DNA of 64,000 bases from the NCBI RefSeq assembly GCF_002433005.1, contig NZ_DJHF01000009.1, positions 26,520 through 90,519 on the forward strand, given 5' to 3'. A program made the translations under genes and the position numbers. The stretch comes from Acetomicrobium sp. UBA5826. Its GTDB lineage: Bacteria > Synergistota > Synergistia > Synergistales > Acetomicrobiaceae. The first letter of the stretch is position 1. Each line of letters starts with the position of its first letter. This document shows, piece after piece, positions 1 to 8,402 of this stretch. The notes below the pieces were generated by a model that was not told where the DNA came from, made no database searches, and saw only the letters and a list, made by a program, of their open reading frames with translations.

Positions 1-2083
1 CTTGGACGGGCGATATGCCTTCCGACACAGGGAAGCCTGCCTTTCTGCCGTCAGGGGTAGCGCCTGTGACTTTACCAAAATAGACGTGAGCAGTGGTAGG
101 CAAAAAGTACGCCCTCTTCGACGCCCTCCTTATGGGCGAGGGAGGATAGCTTTCGATCATACTGACGACTTGGTCCACAAGGTCTTTGGCTATCTTGTCG
201 GCATAATCGTCATCTTCGCCGTATTTGGGAGTTTTGTTCAATATGGTCTGCCGCAATATCTCGTTTTTGCCGGCAAAGTCGGACTTCAAGGCATCGAGCA
301 GTTCGTCCATCTGCACAGCCCTTTTGTCGAAGATGTGATATTTGATAGATGTCAAGCTGTAGGAAATGGTACCAAGGCCTACAACCTGGAGGTACTGGGT
401 GTTGTAGCGCGTGCCGCCACAATTGTAGTCCTTTGCCTTTTCCACGCAATCGCAAAGCCAAAGCGACATGAAGGGAACGGGAAAGTGCTTGGCAAATATG
501 GACTCTATGATGTCATTTCCCTTCATCTTGATGTCCATAAAATACTTAACCTGCTTCATAAAGGCATCCCATAGCTCGTCAAAGGTCTTAAACTTCTGGG
601 GATCTCCAGTGCTTAAGCCCAGCTTTTTGCCCGTTCGGGGATCGACGCCGTCGTTTAAGGTGATCTCAAGTATTTTGGGCAAGTTGAAATATCCGGTTAA
701 AATGTACGATTCCTTTCCGAAGGCTCCAGTCTCGACGCATCCGCTTACTCCTGCTGTGCGGGCATCCTCCAAGGATTTGCCCTGCCTCAGCATCTTAACG
801 ATGACACCGTCGAAGTTGAAAAATGGAGGTTCTCCAAAGCCGGGGCCTACTACCTTCAATGCCTTGGTGACGAAACGTTCCGGGTTTTTTACGCTCACCT
901 GGACCGCAGTATTTGGCTGCAAGGTCCTCATCTCATCTAATACCTCAAGCAGCAAATAGGAGACTTCGTTGACGCCGTCGGAGCCGTCCTCTTTAAGGCC
1001 TCCTATGTTTATCTTCGTGAAGTCATTATAGGTAAAACTTTCCTCTGCCGTGACGCGCACCTTTGGCACTGCTGGCTGATTGTTGATCTTCAACCAGAAC
1101 GCCTCGAGCAGCTCTTTTGCCTGTTCCCTGGTGAGTGTCCCATCGGCAACTTCCCTTTCATAAAAAGGATATAGGTGCTGATCCAGCCTTCCGGGGTTGA
1201 AGGAATCCCAGGGATTTGTCTCGTACACTATTCCCACGTGCACGAACCAATAATGCTGCAAGGCCTCCCAAAAGGTCTTTGGCGCATGGGCAGGCACGTG
1301 ATCGCAAATTTGGGCCATCTTTTCAAGCTCGGCCTTTCTTTTGGCGTCTCTTTCTAATTTCGCCAACTCTTGAAGTTTTTCGGCATACCTTTTAGCGTAA
1401 ATCAATATGGCATCAGCTGCGATGTCCATGGCCTTTAGCTCTTCCATCTTGTCGTAATAAGCGGGATCGGCTGGGTTTAGAGCGTTCATCTGCCTTTTGA
1501 TGTCTTCCTTTACGTCCAAGACGCCCGACGTGAATATCTTTTCTCCGCCGGCACTGTGACCTGGCGCTCTTTGCTCCATGAACTCCGTCCATATGCCGGC
1601 CTCGTAAGCTTCGATCCATTCCTTGGGGAGGTTGCTAAAGATAATTTCCCTAGTCGTCTTGCCCTTCCAGAAAGGAATAATCTCTTCTTCATATATCTTT
1701 TTGGTATCCTCGTCGACCCTGTAGGGCATGTTTTCCCTTGTGTCTAAAACTTCCAAATCCTCAAGGTCGTGGGTACATATCTCGGGGTATGTGGGCACCT
1801 CCTGGGGTCCGGTACCGCGAAGGCCTACTATGAGCTGCCCGTCTTCTACGGGAAGGCTTACTCGCTCCATCAAATACTTGAAGGCTAGGGCGCGTCTAAC
1901 GGGTTCGGACTTGCCGTCGGCTTGCCCGCTTTTGTAAAACTCGGTCACAAGCCTTGCTCGTTCGCTTGATATCTTAACAGGAGCGCTGACGCTTTCTTCC
2001 CTGAGCTTCGCGATGCGCTTGCTTATAGGCCTTATTGCCGCTCTTCTTTTTGCCATTTCCCTTTCCACTCTTACTTCGGACAT
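1..2083 (-). CDS. hypD: Glycyl radical enzyme, HypD-like trans-4-hydroxy-L-proline dehydratase (3' end outside window)
   Basis: The first 694 codons are in the window; the C-terminal glycyl-radical loop lies beyond base 1. The thiyl-radical motif GCVETG places the catalytic Cys at residue 449, with Glu at 451 and a Tyr at 465 in the run FGKESYILTGY. The Cys, +2 Glu, +16 Tyr pattern is the one I recall for HypD, which dehydrates trans-4-hydroxy-L-proline to pyrroline-5-carboxylate in anaerobes; choline lyase and PFL differ here. The ATG at 2083 has an AGGAGG about 8 bases upstream. The last visible residues, EGISPVQ, match a segment shortly before the radical loop of the family. A hydroxyproline-type enzyme and a transporter lie just upstream on the same strand. 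The required radical SAM activase is not seen here and may lie to the left. Substrate assignment is inferred from motif and context. Confidence 0.82.
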   Translation of the reverse strand, partial: MSEVRVEREMAKRRAAIRPISKRIAKLREESVSAPVKISSERARLVTEFYKSGQADGKSEPVRRALAFKYLMERVSLPVEDGQLIVGLRGTGPQEVPTYPEICTHDLEDLEVLDTRENMPYRVDEDTKKIYEEEIIPFWKGKTTREIIFSNLPKEWIEAYEAGIWTEFMEQRAPGHSAGGEKIFTSGVLDVKEDIKRQMNALNPADPAYYDKMEELKAMDIAADAILIYAKRYAEKLQELAKLERDAKRKAELEKMAQICDHVPAHAPKTFWEALQHYWFVHVGIVYETNPWDSFNPGRLDQHLYPFYEREVADGTLTREQAKELLEAFWLKINNQPAVPKVRVTAEESFTYNDFTKINIGGLKEDGSDGVNEVSYLLLEVLDEMRTLQPNTAVQVSVKNPERFVTKALKVVGPGFGEPPFFNFDGVIVKMLRQGKSLEDARTAGVSGCVETGAFGKESYILTGYFNLPKILEITLNDGVDPRTGKKLGLSTGDPQKFKTFDELWDAFMKQVKYFMDIKMKGNDIIESIFAKHFPVPFMSLWLCDCVEKAKDYNCGGTRYNTQYLQVVGLGTISYSLTSIKYHIFDKRAVQMDELLDALKSDFAGKNEILRQTILNKTPKYGEDDDYADKIAKDLVDQVVSMIESYPPSPIRRASKRAYFLPTTAHVYFGKVTGATPDGRKAGFPVSEGISPVQ

Positions 2084-2186
2084 TTTACATGCCTCCTGAT
2101 TATCTATAAAATGAACTAATTATATAGTAATTTGTAAATTTTATAATCATTTCTAATTTAATTATATTATACGCCCCCCTTAACCC

Positions 2187-3482
2187 CTACTTCCACCTTT
2201 CCCAATCGATCAAACCTTCACTTTTAGCGACTATTGTGGTTCCAGCAAGGTCGCCTGTGACGTTTATACCAGTTCTGCCCATATCAAGAATTACGTCTAT
2301 TCCAAGAACTAGGGCAAAAGCTGCCGCAGCCGCTGTACCTGGCTCAGGATTAATTCCCAACATATTCATTGCTGCCAGCAACATTACAGGACCTGATCCC
2401 GCAATCCCTGCAGTACCAGTTGTACCAATAGTTACCACTAAAGCAAGCAATACTTGCTGTGCCAACGTAAAATGAATTCCAACAGCATTAGCTACGAAAA
2501 ATATGGAAAGAACTTGGTAATAAGCTTCTCCATCTAGGTTGATTTGTGACCCCAAAGGCAGGGTAAAACCACATACAGATCTCGATATACCCATTTTTTC
2601 CTCTGCAGTTTTGATTGAAAGAGGCAAAGTAGCACTACTGCTTCGCGTGGCGAATGCCATTAACATGGGATCTTTTGCTTTAGAAAAAAACTTTTTAATG
2701 TTAATTTTCGATAAAATTAAGAGACTTCCATAGACTACTATGACTTGAAACAAATAACCGCTATAGCATGCCGTTATTAACCTTCCAAGTCCTCCAATGA
2801 TATTTAGTCCGTGTTGAGCAAACAAAGCAGCTATCAAAGCAAATACGCCTATTGGCGTGTATTCTAGGATGCCTTGAGTAATTTTTATCATTATTTCTGC
2901 TCCACCCTCGCAAAATGTATAAACTGCTCGAACGGCATCCCTTACTCTTGTGTCTTTATTATCCCTTAAGTATGAAATTGCTAACCCAAAAAACATCGCA
3001 AATATTAATACCTGTAAATACGAACCCTTGGCAAATGAAGCCACTATGTTATCGGGGAAAAGGTTCAAAAATATCTGGCTTAATGATGTACTTCCCACCT
3101 CTATGCCACCATTACTTACAAAACCATCAACAGACAAATTTACTCCCATGCCAGGTTTAAAGATTTTCGCTATACATATTGCACATGTTGCTGCAAATAA
3201 AGTCGTAATTAAATAATATGCAAATATCTTTTTAGCAATATTACCAATTTCAAAAATAGATGTTGATCCAAATCCTACTACAATAGCAAAAAATATAAGA
3301 GGAAGAACAACCATTTGCAGCAATTTTAACATTAGGTCTCCTAAAGGCTCGACAATCAGGATATTCGGACCTACAGTTAGCCCAGCAAAAATTCCGAGAA
3401 CAAAACCTGCTAAAATTCTCCAAACTACCGGTATCTTAAAATACCAGCCTAGAAATCGCCTCTCCCCGTTTTCGCTGTTCAT
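2187..3482 (-). CDS. Dicarboxylate/amino acid:cation symporter (DAACS, GltP/DctA family)
   Basis: A 431-residue multi-pass inner-membrane carrier. It shows the family signatures: a serine-rich re-entrant loop (RSSSATLPLSI), the TM7-like PLGSQINLDGEAYYQ, and VTGDLAGT near the C terminus that lines the substrate and cation site. DAACS proteins import glutamate, aspartate, C4-dicarboxylates, serine or neutral amino acids with Na+ or H+. I chose the ATG at 3482 because a G-rich GGGGGGG lies about 10 bases upstream; the longer ORF reaching 3524 has no ribosome site. It lies between a hydroxyproline dehydratase and a HypD-like gene on one strand, so it may import proline/hydroxyproline-type or other amino-acid substrates. 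That substrate is inference. The DNA is more AT-rich than most of the window. Confidence 0.85.
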   Translation of the reverse strand: MNSENGERRFLGWYFKIPVVWRILAGFVLGIFAGLTVGPNILIVEPLGDLMLKLLQMVVLPLIFFAIVVGFGSTSIFEIGNIAKKIFAYYLITTLFAATCAICIAKIFKPGMGVNLSVDGFVSNGGIEVGSTSLSQIFLNLFPDNIVASFAKGSYLQVLIFAMFFGLAISYLRDNKDTRVRDAVRAVYTFCEGGAEIMIKITQGILEYTPIGVFALIAALFAQHGLNIIGGLGRLITACYSGYLFQVIVVYGSLLILSKINIKKFFSKAKDPMLMAFATRSSSATLPLSIKTAEEKMGISRSVCGFTLPLGSQINLDGEAYYQVLSIFFVANAVGIHFTLAQQVLLALVVTIGTTGTAGIAGSGPVMLLAAMNMLGINPEPGTAAAAAFALVLGIDVILDMGRTGINVTGDLAGTTIVAKSEGLIDWERWK

Positions 3483-3681
3483 CCTAAGACCAACCCCCCC
3501 AATATAGTATACTGTGTATCTCATACATAATAGTAAACAACTTTGACCAGGTCAATAGAAAATGCCCCTATTTCAAAGAGTGTGGAAAATTTCGTTATTA
3601 AGGAATCCGGCATTTTGTTCCTGGCATAGATCTTTAAGTTTTAAGAAAAAAGAACAGATGCTCAAAAACACTCAGTATCGT

Positions 3682-3728
3682 GCAGCAACCCTCTGCACAG
3701 ATGCCGGTCTTTTATGATGGGTTGTTGC
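3682..3728 (-). terminator. Inverted repeat, possible terminator or regulatory hairpin in a 377-bp gene-free gap
   Basis: GCAGCAACCC (3682-3691) and GGGTTGTTGC (3719-3728) pair with one mismatch around a 27-base loop. The hairpin lies downstream of the 3860-4882 gene and upstream of the symporter, both on the minus strand. No clear T run follows on that strand, so it may be a weak terminator or an mRNA-stabilising element. I see no other supported feature between 3483 and 3859. Confidence 0.35.
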
Positions 3729-3859
3729 TATCTTTTTAGTTTACTTGGTTGTTTATGAGCCTTTATGAGTATATTGAATATAGTCCCGTTTATTCAATGC
3801 TTCTATTCGCTGCACATAAAATTACTACTTTTATAGTAAAGTAACATCTTCTTAATCAA

Positions 3860-4882
3860 CTATGCTCCTATAATCCTAAATCCCTCCGGTAATGGGTCCT
3901 CCGGATCGAGCACAATTTGGTTAAACCCCGAAATGTAGGCACGCCCTGAAATTTCCGGCACCACCGCCTTAAACGGACCCACTTCAGCGAATCTTACGAT
4001 TTTCCCGGTCATGATGGTATCAATAATGCTGTAGTTAACTATTATGTCTTCCTGTTTCATTTCTCCCTTGAAATAATGGAGCGCAACCCGTGCTCCCGTA
4101 CCAGTTCCCGTGGGAGAGCGGTCGATCTGGCCATCGGCAAAGATACATATATTTTTAGTTATAAGATTACTACCTTCTCGCTTTAAGGGAGTATAAAATA
4201 TCGTTCCGTATATTCCGTTTAATCCAGGTTCCAAAGGATGTATTACGTCCATGGTGTCCATTACCTTATACTTGATCTCCATACCTTTTTTGACGAATAT
4301 TTCCGCATTTTCCTGAAGCATCTCTATGCCCATTTTTTCTGAGTCCACGAATACGTAAAAGGCTCCGGAAAAGGCTATATCACCAACGACCTCGCCATAA
4401 CCATCCACGTTCACTTTTACGCCTTCCTTAAAGACAAAGGATGGGACGTTCTCAAATCGGACGCTTTGGACGCGGCCATCTTTTACATCCGCATAGGCAG
4501 TCACCCTTCCCGCGGGCGAATCGATCTTTACTTCGTTCTCGCCCTCTTTTGCAGGAAGCATGCCGGTGTCAAGGACGACAGTGGTAACACCGATCGTTGC
4601 ATGCCCGCACATGGTACTCAACCCTTCGTTATGAGTGAACAAAACACCAAAATCACCATCTTCCGTTACCGGAGGGACTATGATGCAGCCATACATGCCG
4701 CTATGGCCGCGAGGTTCTAGCATGAGCATTTTCCTTAAGTGGTCATAATGCTTTAACACATATTCTCTTTTTCCCAGGATCGTTTTCCCCGGTATTGGCG
4801 GAAAACCTGACGTTATGATTCTCGTAGGTTCTCCACCTGTGTGAGAATCAATGCAGGTGATGATATTTTTGAACGTAATCAC
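3860..4882 (-). CDS. trans-3-Hydroxy-L-proline dehydratase (proline racemase superfamily)
   Basis: A 340-residue member of the proline racemase/hydroxyproline epimerase fold. The first catalytic residue is Cys92 in MCGHATIG. The second catalytic position, Cys in racemases (DRSPCGTG), is Thr258 here (DRSPTGTGTGA). A Cys/Thr pair is the hallmark of trans-3-hydroxyproline dehydratases such as human L3HYPDH, which give pyrroline-2-carboxylate rather than racemising. Translation most likely starts at the GTG at 4882: AAGGAGG lies 8 bases upstream, while a longer ATG start at 4921 would put that ribosome site inside the coding region. Downstream on the same strand are a symporter and a HypD-like enzyme, which together suggest collagen-derived hydroxyproline use. 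Cytosolic; no cofactor expected. Confidence 0.85.
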   Translation of the reverse strand: MITFKNIITCIDSHTGGEPTRIITSGFPPIPGKTILGKREYVLKHYDHLRKMLMLEPRGHSGMYGCIIVPPVTEDGDFGVLFTHNEGLSTMCGHATIGVTTVVLDTGMLPAKEGENEVKIDSPAGRVTAYADVKDGRVQSVRFENVPSFVFKEGVKVNVDGYGEVVGDIAFSGAFYVFVDSEKMGIEMLQENAEIFVKKGMEIKYKVMDTMDVIHPLEPGLNGIYGTIFYTPLKREGSNLITKNICIFADGQIDRSPTGTGTGARVALHYFKGEMKQEDIIVNYSIIDTIMTGKIVRFAEVGPFKAVVPEISGRAYISGFNQIVLDPEDPLPEGFRIIGA

Positions 4883-5088
4883 AAAAAACACCTCCTTGTT
4901 ATTGAAAAGAATCTTTGCCATTATATTATAATATAGTTTAACGAAGAAACGAGCTATTTCTTAGGTTGCCTTAATTAAAGCGAATCTGGCAATTTTAAAA
5001 CTTTCTATTATTATTCTTACGATTCAACTAAGATAGTTTTGCGGAAGTTTCGCAGTTGACGGAAATAGCTTAAACAGGAGGTAATAAA

Positions 5089-6645
5089 ATGAAGCGCGTA
5101 AGCATCCTTAATGATGTAATTGGCCCAATAATGAGAGGGCCGTCTAGCTCGCACACCGCAGGGCCCTGGAGGATTGGCCGGATAGTAAGAGACTTGTTGG
5201 GGGAAAAGCCGACGGAAGTTACTTTCTGCTTTCATCCGGCAAGCTCCATGGCCGTATGCTACCACGATCAAGGCAGTGATTTGGCTTTCGTGGCTGGTAT
5301 ACTGGATCGCGATCTCACCGATCCTGAATTCCCGCGCATGCTCGAAATAGCCTCATCAAAAAACATAAAAGTTTCTTTTAAGCTCAAAACCTTTCCTGAG
5401 GCAGACCACCCCAACAGCACTCTAATAGAGGCAACAGGTGAAAAAGGAAAGAAGCTAACCGTGCATGCCCGTTCCATAGGAGGAGGCTCAATAGAAATAG
5501 CATCTATAAACGATATACCCGTAAAGATCACCGGAGATCGCTACGAGCTGATATTGATATTAGACCCCTCGACAAAAAGGGAGGACAAAGAGGAGCTTTT
5601 TGCCACTCTAAGAAATTGGGATAAAGAGGCAAAAAGAATAGCCGTGGCTTGCAATGTGGCGTTTTATGCAAGCTCACCCATTGAGCCTCCTGCCGGCATA
5701 TCTAACAAGTTTGGTGTAATTTCTTCATACCTGACCAAACCCATCCTTTTCCCCCTTAAGGGCAAAGAGGCATTTACAGATACATCTGAGCTTTTAAGCC
5801 TGGCGGAACAAAAGAATATGACTTTAGGAGAGGCGGCTCTTTTTTACGAAGAGTCGCTTCTCGATGTGTCTGCAACCCACCTAAACGAAGAAATGGACAA
5901 AAGGTTGAAGGTGATGCTGGAATCGGTCCGGATTGGACTAACCAGCAAGGATTTGCCGATGAAACTGCTGACTTCTACAGCGTGGAGGATGTACGAATCG
6001 GAAAAGAAGGGCAAACTTTTCATCGGCGGTGTCCATTCTCGTGCTGCCACAAGGGCTCTTGCAGTCATGCACGTTAACTCATCTGGAGGCGTAGTGTGTG
6101 CAAGCCCGACAGGTGGCTCAGCCGGCGTAATACCATCGATATTATCTACCCTCATGGAAGACTTTGGATTAGACAAAAAGAAAGTTTTAAATGCGCTTTG
6201 GGCTGCCGGAGCCGTGGGGCTGGCTTTGGCCAGACGAAGCACCTTTGCGGCGGAGGTGGCCGGTTGTCAGGTAGAGATAGGTGCAGCAGGCGCCATGAGC
6301 GCTGCGGCCGTAATAGAAGCGGCAGGCGGCACAGCCAAGCAAGCCTGCGATGCCGCCGCGATAGTATTTCAAAACATCATGGGCTCCGTTTGCGATTTGG
6401 TTCAGGGCATCGTGGAAATCCCCTGTCACACCAGAAACGCGGCCCTTGCCTCACAAGCTCTTTTGTGCGCCGACCTAATACTTGGAGGTTACGAAAATTT
6501 CATTCCTTTGGACGAGACCATCGACGCCGTCCACAGTGTTGGAGAAATGCTTCCTGCAGAACTGCGCTGCACATCCCGGGGCGGGCTGGCATGCTGTCCT
6601 TCGGCACAAAAGTTGCCGCGAAAAGACTTAAACTCCACACCATGA
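5089..6645 (+). CDS. sdaA: L-serine dehydratase, iron-sulfur type, beta and alpha domains fused
   Basis: A 518-residue single chain. The N-terminal beta domain has the conserved GPSSSHTAGP near residue 20; the alpha domain (from about residue 225) carries the 4Fe-4S region with Cys337 (VVCASPTGGSAG) and Cys393 (AGCQVEIGAAGAMSAA). The reaction is L-serine to pyruvate and ammonia, using an oxygen-labile cluster. The ATG has AGGAGG 6 bases upstream. It is transcribed divergently from the hydroxyproline dehydratase across a 206-bp intergenic region (4883-5088). The last 69 bases, starting at about 6577, are repeated in decayed form near 8225; see the repeat entries. Some family members are split into SdaAA and SdaAB, so the fusion is normal for others. 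Confidence 0.93.
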   Translation: MKRVSILNDVIGPIMRGPSSSHTAGPWRIGRIVRDLLGEKPTEVTFCFHPASSMAVCYHDQGSDLAFVAGILDRDLTDPEFPRMLEIASSKNIKVSFKLKTFPEADHPNSTLIEATGEKGKKLTVHARSIGGGSIEIASINDIPVKITGDRYELILILDPSTKREDKEELFATLRNWDKEAKRIAVACNVAFYASSPIEPPAGISNKFGVISSYLTKPILFPLKGKEAFTDTSELLSLAEQKNMTLGEAALFYEESLLDVSATHLNEEMDKRLKVMLESVRIGLTSKDLPMKLLTSTAWRMYESEKKGKLFIGGVHSRAATRALAVMHVNSSGGVVCASPTGGSAGVIPSILSTLMEDFGLDKKKVLNALWAAGAVGLALARRSTFAAEVAGCQVEIGAAGAMSAAAVIEAAGGTAKQACDAAAIVFQNIMGSVCDLVQGIVEIPCHTRNAALASQALLCADLILGGYENFIPLDETIDAVHSVGEMLPAELRCTSRGGLACCPSAQKLPRKDLNSTP

Positions 6646-6743
6646 ACAGCAATCGCCTTTAATTAAATATCAGGCCTTCCTTAGCAAAGCTGCAAAAATC
6701 ACCCGGTTTTTGCCTACGATTATGTGATCGAGCACGTTTACGC
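6577..6743. repeat. Direct repeat copy A: sdaA 3' end plus radC 3' end
   Basis: This block matches 8225-8402 in the same orientation at high but imperfect identity, including the shared GCGGGCTGGCATGCTGTCC and TATGTGATCGAGCACGTTTA stretches. Copy A contains the true sdaA stop and a decayed radC tail. The two copies bracket the Fic gene. Copy B carries a 9-base duplication (CATGAGCAC) missing here. Confidence 0.9.
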
Positions 6744-6755
6744 CTCTCATATCGC
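6661..6755 (-). pseudogene. radC: Remnant of radC 3' end
   Basis: Read on the minus strand it gives a peptide with GVNVLDHIIVGKN, identical to the C-terminal stretch of the intact radC at 8316-9245, then drifts out of frame through a one-base deletion relative to the intact copy. Upstream of base 6744 similarity to the intact gene stops. It has no start and cannot be functional. Confidence 0.75.
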
Positions 6756-6927
6756 GGATACATTGGAACAGTTTTTTCATTACTTCATAAACTGCTGTAT
6801 GGAAATAATTATCCTACATGAATTCAGCTTGATAATACTATATTGCCACGTTACACCATGAGGCATGCTGGCACTCCAATTTAAAATTTGGAAAAGATGG
6901 AATTACAGCCATCACTTATATTAAATC

Positions 6928-8088
6928 TTAGCGTTCATCAGCAAAGAGATCTATATAAGCATCGTAACGGAATTGTCGATTTCTCGTCTGGCCTGTAATT
7001 TCTGAGAGTAACCCCTGTTCGACAAACTTTTGTGTCAGCTTATTAGCAGCAGTAAAGCTGGTTTTGGTCATTTGGGCAACATCATTTACCGAAATAATAG
7101 GCCCAGAATAAAGGGATTCCAGCACTTTAAGGCCATTACCTGCTACGCGACCAAATTGTTCGATGATCAAGATCCTATGTGCTTCTCGAAGTTCTACAAT
7201 TTTTTTGGCAGTAGCTGCAGCCTCTTGAGATACTTCCACAATACCCCTTAAGAAGAATTTTAACCAAGATTCCCAATCTCCTAAATCCCGAACAGCTTGC
7301 AAAAGATCATAATATTGCTGTCGATGTCGTTTAAAATAATAAGAAAGATAAAGCACTGGCTTCCGTAATATATCGCGTTCGCACAGAAGAAAGGTTATAA
7401 GAAGACGCCCAATCCTTCCATTGCCATCAAGAAATGGATGTATGGTCTCAAATTGGGCGTGAGCTAATCCAACTTTGATCAAGAACGGCATTTTTTGATT
7501 ATCATGCAGGAAACGCTCCCAATCGCTAAGGGCTTTGGGGACCTCGCTAGGTGGAGGAGGAACGAAGGTTGCATCCATCAACGCACAACCGCTGGGCCCT
7601 ATCCAATTTTGCGTGGTTCGCAATTCGCCAGGTTGACATTTTGATCCACGGACATCTTTGAGAAGACGCTTATGAATTTCACGAATCAAACGCACTGATA
7701 CTGGAAGCGTTTGCAAGCGTTTCAAACCATAATTCATGGCGTTTACATAATTTAGCACTTCTCCAACATCACGAGACTGAGTTGATCTACTAAATATCTT
7801 GGCTTCTGCTTCCAAGACGTCATTTAGAGAGCTTTGCGTTCCCTCAATTTGACTTGATAAGACTGCCTCCTTGCGGATATACATAAAAACAAAAAGGTCT
7901 GGATCAGGAAGCGTTAGAATAGATCCATCCAAACGGCCTAAAGATAGTTCAGCCTGAGAAAGCATGGTTTGCATTGAATCATCTATTTCTATCGGAGGGT
8001 CCGGAGGCAACGGCTTGGGAATATATGCTTTATAACCCTCTAGTTGTTTAATATACTGACCTGCCCGTTCTACTTTAGACTTATCCAT
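6928..8088 (-). CDS. Fic family AMP-transferase with N-terminal inhibitory helix and C-terminal winged helix
   Basis: A 386-residue protein. An N-terminal Fic_N-type region contains SSQIEG at residues 78-83, matching the (S/T)xxxE(G/N) inhibitory motif of class II Fic proteins, whose Glu blocks ATP. The catalytic loop HPFLDGNGRIGR is at 217-228 with the essential His and both phosphate-binding residues intact. The C terminus reads as a winged helix-turn-helix. Such proteins transfer AMP to protein targets and some act in toxin-antitoxin pairs; no separate antitoxin gene is next to it. The ATG at 8088 is preferred over an upstream TTG because AAGGGG lies 9 bases ahead of it. The gene lies between direct repeats and is AT-richer than its neighbours, so it looks acquired. 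A 14-bp palindrome lies upstream. Confidence 0.9.
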   Translation of the reverse strand: MDKSKVERAGQYIKQLEGYKAYIPKPLPPDPPIEIDDSMQTMLSQAELSLGRLDGSILTLPDPDLFVFMYIRKEAVLSSQIEGTQSSLNDVLEAEAKIFSRSTQSRDVGEVLNYVNAMNYGLKRLQTLPVSVRLIREIHKRLLKDVRGSKCQPGELRTTQNWIGPSGCALMDATFVPPPPSEVPKALSDWERFLHDNQKMPFLIKVGLAHAQFETIHPFLDGNGRIGRLLITFLLCERDILRKPVLYLSYYFKRHRQQYYDLLQAVRDLGDWESWLKFFLRGIVEVSQEAAATAKKIVELREAHRILIIEQFGRVAGNGLKVLESLYSGPIISVNDVAQMTKTSFTAANKLTQKFVEQGLLSEITGQTRNRQFRYDAYIDLFADER

Positions 8089-8155
8089 ATTACCCAACCC
8101 CTTAATTTAATTTAAAATTTAATATAAATTATCTTGTAACTTCATATTAAAGTCT

Positions 8156-8194
8156 ACCTTCAATATAGAGATCGTCACAATCTATATTGAAGGT
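8156..8194 (-). promoter_or_regulatory. Perfect 14-bp inverted repeat upstream of the Fic gene (candidate operator)
   Basis: ACCTTCAATATAGA (8156-8169) is exactly complementary to TCTATATTGAAGGT (8181-8194), with 11 bases between. It lies 68-106 bases before the Fic start. The AT-rich dyad with no following T run on the minus strand suits an operator, perhaps bound by the Fic protein's own winged-helix domain; that is inference. Confidence 0.5.
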
Positions 8195-8224
8195 TACCTT
8201 TTACACAAAACAAAACATTATTCG

Positions 8225-8402
8225 GGGGGCGGGCTGGCATGCTGTCCTTCGGCACAAAAGTTACCTCGAAAAGACTTAAACTCCACACCATGAGCACCAT
8301 GAGCAGCAATCGCCTTTAATTTAATATCATGCCTTCCCTAGCAAAGCTGTAAAAATCACCCTGATTTTTGCCTACTATTATGTGATCGAGCACGTTTACG
8401 CC
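8225..8402. repeat. Direct repeat copy B: sdaA tail fragment plus authentic radC 3' end
   Basis: This block matches 6577-6743. Here the radC part is the live gene end (stop at 8316-8318) and the sdaA part (8225-about 8310) is a dead tail fragment. Together with copy A this implies that sdaA and radC were once direct neighbours. Confidence 0.9.
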
